NCBI GenBank assembly: GCA_964519585.1
Contig: CAZFIO010000043.1
Span: 1-13,977, forward strand
From: CAZFIO01 sp964519585
Lineage (GTDB): Bacteria > Bacillota > Clostridia > Tissierellales > Tissierellaceae
Reading direction: 5' to 3'
DNA length: 13,977 nucleotides
How positions within the stretch are numbered: position 1 is the first letter of the stretch; each line of letters starts with the position of its first letter. Shown here piece by piece: positions 12,031 through 13,977 of the stretch. Below the pieces are notes generated by a model. The model worked only from the letters and a program-made list of their open reading frames with translations. It was not told the origin of the DNA and made no database searches. The position numbers were made by a program, and so were the translations under genes.

Positions 12031-13509
12031 CTAATCATCGGACAATTCTAATGGTGGTGCTGGTGGATGCCCAAGACTTTTGTCTATGGCTGATACTGCA
12101 AATATTACTATAAAGGCTACTATAGATCCTGGAACAATGGCACTTAGGCCCCAAGGAGTTTTTAGTCCATAGATCCATACTCCTGCTCCTATGGTTCCTG
12201 CTATTATGGCTAGGAAGCCTGCTCTTTCAGTTACATCCTTGTAGAAGATACCACAGATGAAAGCAGCGAAGGGTCCTGCACTTCTTAGGGTAAAGGCTCC
12301 CATCATTACACTGATAATGTTTGATGCCTTAAGGGCTATAAGCAAACCTACTACCCCTACTACCAACATGGTTATTTTTGAAACAGCTACTTCTTTTTTG
12401 TCGTCTTTTACTCCACCATTTATATAGGGTGTAAATATATCGTTGGTAAACATGGTTGCTGTACCTATCATATTTCCTGAAGCAGAGGACATGGTGGCTG
12501 CTACTATGGCTGCCAGTACTAAACCTGCTACCCAGGCCGGTGCAAAGGTAAGAGTTGCTAGAGCTAGGGCATTTTTTTGTATTCCTTCTAGGGCAAGGCC
12601 ATCTATAAAGGTATAGGCAACTAGACCTAGTAGGGCTGGAATGATAGCAAAGGCTGCTGAGATGATCCCTGCAATTACAGAACCTAGTTTAGCAGTTGCA
12701 CCATCCTTGGCTGAACTGTAGGTTTGAACTATTTCTTGCCCTGTTGGGAAGGTCATAAAATACATAGCTATATATCCTATGGTTACAGGTAAACCTATCT
12801 TGGTCATACTGGTTAGGTTAAGGTTTTGACCTGCTGAATCTGTCACCGTTTTTGCCTGGGCAAATAGGTTGGCAAATCCGCCAACTTCTTTACTAGTTAT
12901 TACTATGATTGTAGCTATACCCATACCAATTGTTATGAATAAGAGGTGCATTAAGTTAGCTGCAGCAACTGAGGTAAATCCTCCAAACATGGTGTAAAGA
13001 ATTACTACTACTGTGGATACGATTGCAGCTGTTTGAAAATCTAGCCCTGTTACTACATTGATTATGGAGGCAGTAGCTATGATTTGAGCACCTGTTGCCA
13101 TAAATAGGGCTGCTATGGATGTGATTGCTGTAAATATATGGGATGGTTTTCCGTATCTTTTCCTGATTATTTCTGGTACTGTGTTGGATGCTGTTCTTCT
13201 AAAATATGGGGCTATAAAGGATACTAGGACAAAGCCTATACCTGCAGCTATTACATACCAGCTGGCTGATAGGCCAAACTTGTAAACATTGGTGGCTATA
13301 CCTGTGGTACTGGCACCACCTGTATTTGCTGCAAATAGTGTTCCTGCTAGGACGAAAGGTCCTAGGGACTTTCCTGCCATTAGGAAGTCTTCCTTACTTT
13401 GGGTTACGGCTTCCTTTTTCTTTTTATTGGATACTACAAGGCCTATAATTATTGTAGCTGCCATGTATAATAAGATAATTATTAATGCCGTCATTTGAGT
13501 CTTATCCAT
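12031..13509 (-). CDS. Sodium:solute symporter (SSS family)
   Basis: A 492-residue membrane protein with about 13 hydrophobic segments that would couple sodium entry to solute uptake. The N-terminal helix (MTALIIILLYMAATIIIGLVV), the SKEDFLMAGKSLGPFVLAGTLFAANTGG segment and the RKRYGKPSHIF loop, seen here in parts, are characteristic of SSS proteins such as the PutP and PanF relatives. The conserved YTMFGGFTSVAAANLMHLL lies mid-protein, and AATMSSASGNMIGTATMFTNDI is the sodium-site region. AGGAATT precedes the ATG. It sits 39 bp after the M20 hydrolase gene and 57 bp before the amidohydrolase gene. I infer uptake of an N-acylated amino acid, peptide or ureido compound handled by those enzymes. 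Substrate not readable from sequence. Confidence 0.9.
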   Translation of the reverse strand: MDKTQMTALIIILLYMAATIIIGLVVSNKKKKEAVTQSKEDFLMAGKSLGPFVLAGTLFAANTGGASTTGIATNVYKFGLSASWYVIAAGIGFVLVSFIAPYFRRTASNTVPEIIRKRYGKPSHIFTAITSIAALFMATGAQIIATASIINVVTGLDFQTAAIVSTVVVILYTMFGGFTSVAAANLMHLLFITIGMGIATIIVITSKEVGGFANLFAQAKTVTDSAGQNLNLTSMTKIGLPVTIGYIAMYFMTFPTGQEIVQTYSSAKDGATAKLGSVIAGIISAAFAIIPALLGLVAYTFIDGLALEGIQKNALALATLTFAPAWVAGLVLAAIVAATMSSASGNMIGTATMFTNDIFTPYINGGVKDDKKEVAVSKITMLVVGVVGLLIALKASNIISVMMGAFTLRSAGPFAAFICGIFYKDVTERAGFLAIIAGTIGAGVWIYGLKTPWGLSAIVPGSIVAFIVIFAVSAIDKSLGHPPAPPLELSDD

Positions 13510-13548
13510 TATTTAATTCCTCCCTTTTTCTATTAACTCCTTAACTTA

Positions 13549-13977
13549 TTACTTTAATAATGCTTTAATAATTCCATAGTAACCATTCATCGCTTTTACT
13601 AATTGATCTATCTCTATATATTCGTCAATTGTATGAGCCAGGTTTTCTTTTGATGGTCCAAAGCCTATGGTTTTGATTCCTGCTTCTCCTGCATAGTGGC
13701 TTCCATTTGTACAGAATGAATATTGGGTAATTTCTGGGTCTAATCCTACTTCTTTCAGTCCCATGTAGGCAGCCTGGATGAATTCTTCCTCTTCATCATA
13801 TCTCCAGCCTGGGAAAAATCTTTCCCCTTCTATAGTCTTTCCTGTCCAACATTTTTCTTGACCTAGAGCATAGGATACTTTTGCCTGGAAGTTTTCGTCT
13901 TCTTCTTTCATTTCTTCTATTAAACTTTCTAATGGTGCCAAAACGCCTTCCTTTGTTTCACCAACCAAGAGTCTTCT
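13549..13977 (-). CDS. M20-family metallohydrolase (YgeY-like), C-terminal part
   Basis: The last 142 residues of an M20 peptidase or deacylase; the rest lies beyond the right edge. The first visible residues RRLLVGETKEGVLAPLE match the DRRxLPGET segment at the dimerisation domain border. The C-terminal catalytic lobe has YSFCTNGSHYAGEAGIKTIGFGP and LAHTIDEYIEIDQLVKA, whose His is the last metal ligand of the family. The CTNG/STNG form is closest to the YgeY group, as I remember it. The reading frame continues to the window edge, so any internal TTG start is an artefact of truncation. It is first in the visible order hydrolase, symporter, D-aminoacylase. Family sure, subfamily fairly likely. 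Confidence 0.85.
   Translation of the reverse strand, partial: RRLLVGETKEGVLAPLESLIEEMKEEDENFQAKVSYALGQEKCWTGKTIEGERFFPGWRYDEEEEFIQAAYMGLKEVGLDPEITQYSFCTNGSHYAGEAGIKTIGFGPSKENLAHTIDEYIEIDQLVKAMNGYYGIIKALLK

Overview
The window looks like chromosomal DNA from a low-GC, anaerobic Gram-positive bacterium of the Clostridia/Tissierellia type. The evidence is strong AGGAGG-type ribosome binding sites, an amino-acid-fermenting gene set (glutamate dehydrogenase, M20 hydrolase, sodium/solute symporter, D-aminoacylase), and protein sequences of clostridial flavour. I cannot name the genus from sequence alone. Thirteen genes are supported. Twelve are on the minus strand; only the small heptad-repeat gene at 9839-10351 is on the plus strand.

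Layout, left to right: the 5' three quarters of murJ (lipid II flippase, runs off the left edge); a sigma-70-family factor; an EamA/DMT transporter; a ComK-like competence-type transcription factor; deoD (purine nucleoside phosphorylase); a REP-associated Y1 (HUH) transposase; a ROK sugar kinase overlapping nagB (glucosamine-6-phosphate deaminase); a glutamate dehydrogenase. Then come a divergent coiled-coil gene and a catabolic set reading leftward from the right edge: M20 (YgeY-like) hydrolase, SSS symporter, D-aminoacylase-type amidohydrolase.

The striking part is the region 1.3-8.4 kb, where almost every spacer between genes is built from one repeat system. Each spacer has (i) a 'left' array of 11-bp tandem units, consensus CRATNGTCTAG, lying just upstream of the next gene's RBS, (ii) one to four short hairpins, each with a GTAG tetranucleotide at its 5' foot (minus strand), and (iii) a 'right' array of the same 11-bp unit in inverted orientation (CTATTGTTTGT type) running into the stop codon of the preceding gene. 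The GTAG-foot hairpin is the known substrate signature of REP-associated tyrosine transposases, and such a transposase sits in the middle of the region between two 40-bp copies of the hairpin. The hairpin and array elements supply the TAG stop codons of five genes. Palindromes of the same general kind lie in frame inside the transposase and, in a different form, inside the ROK kinase. To the right of about 8.4 kb the spacers are ordinary and compact.

I consider the inverted 11-bp arrays bracketing GTAG hairpins the best candidate for something undescribed. The ComK-like protein outside Bacilli, close to a sigma factor, is the best regulatory finding.
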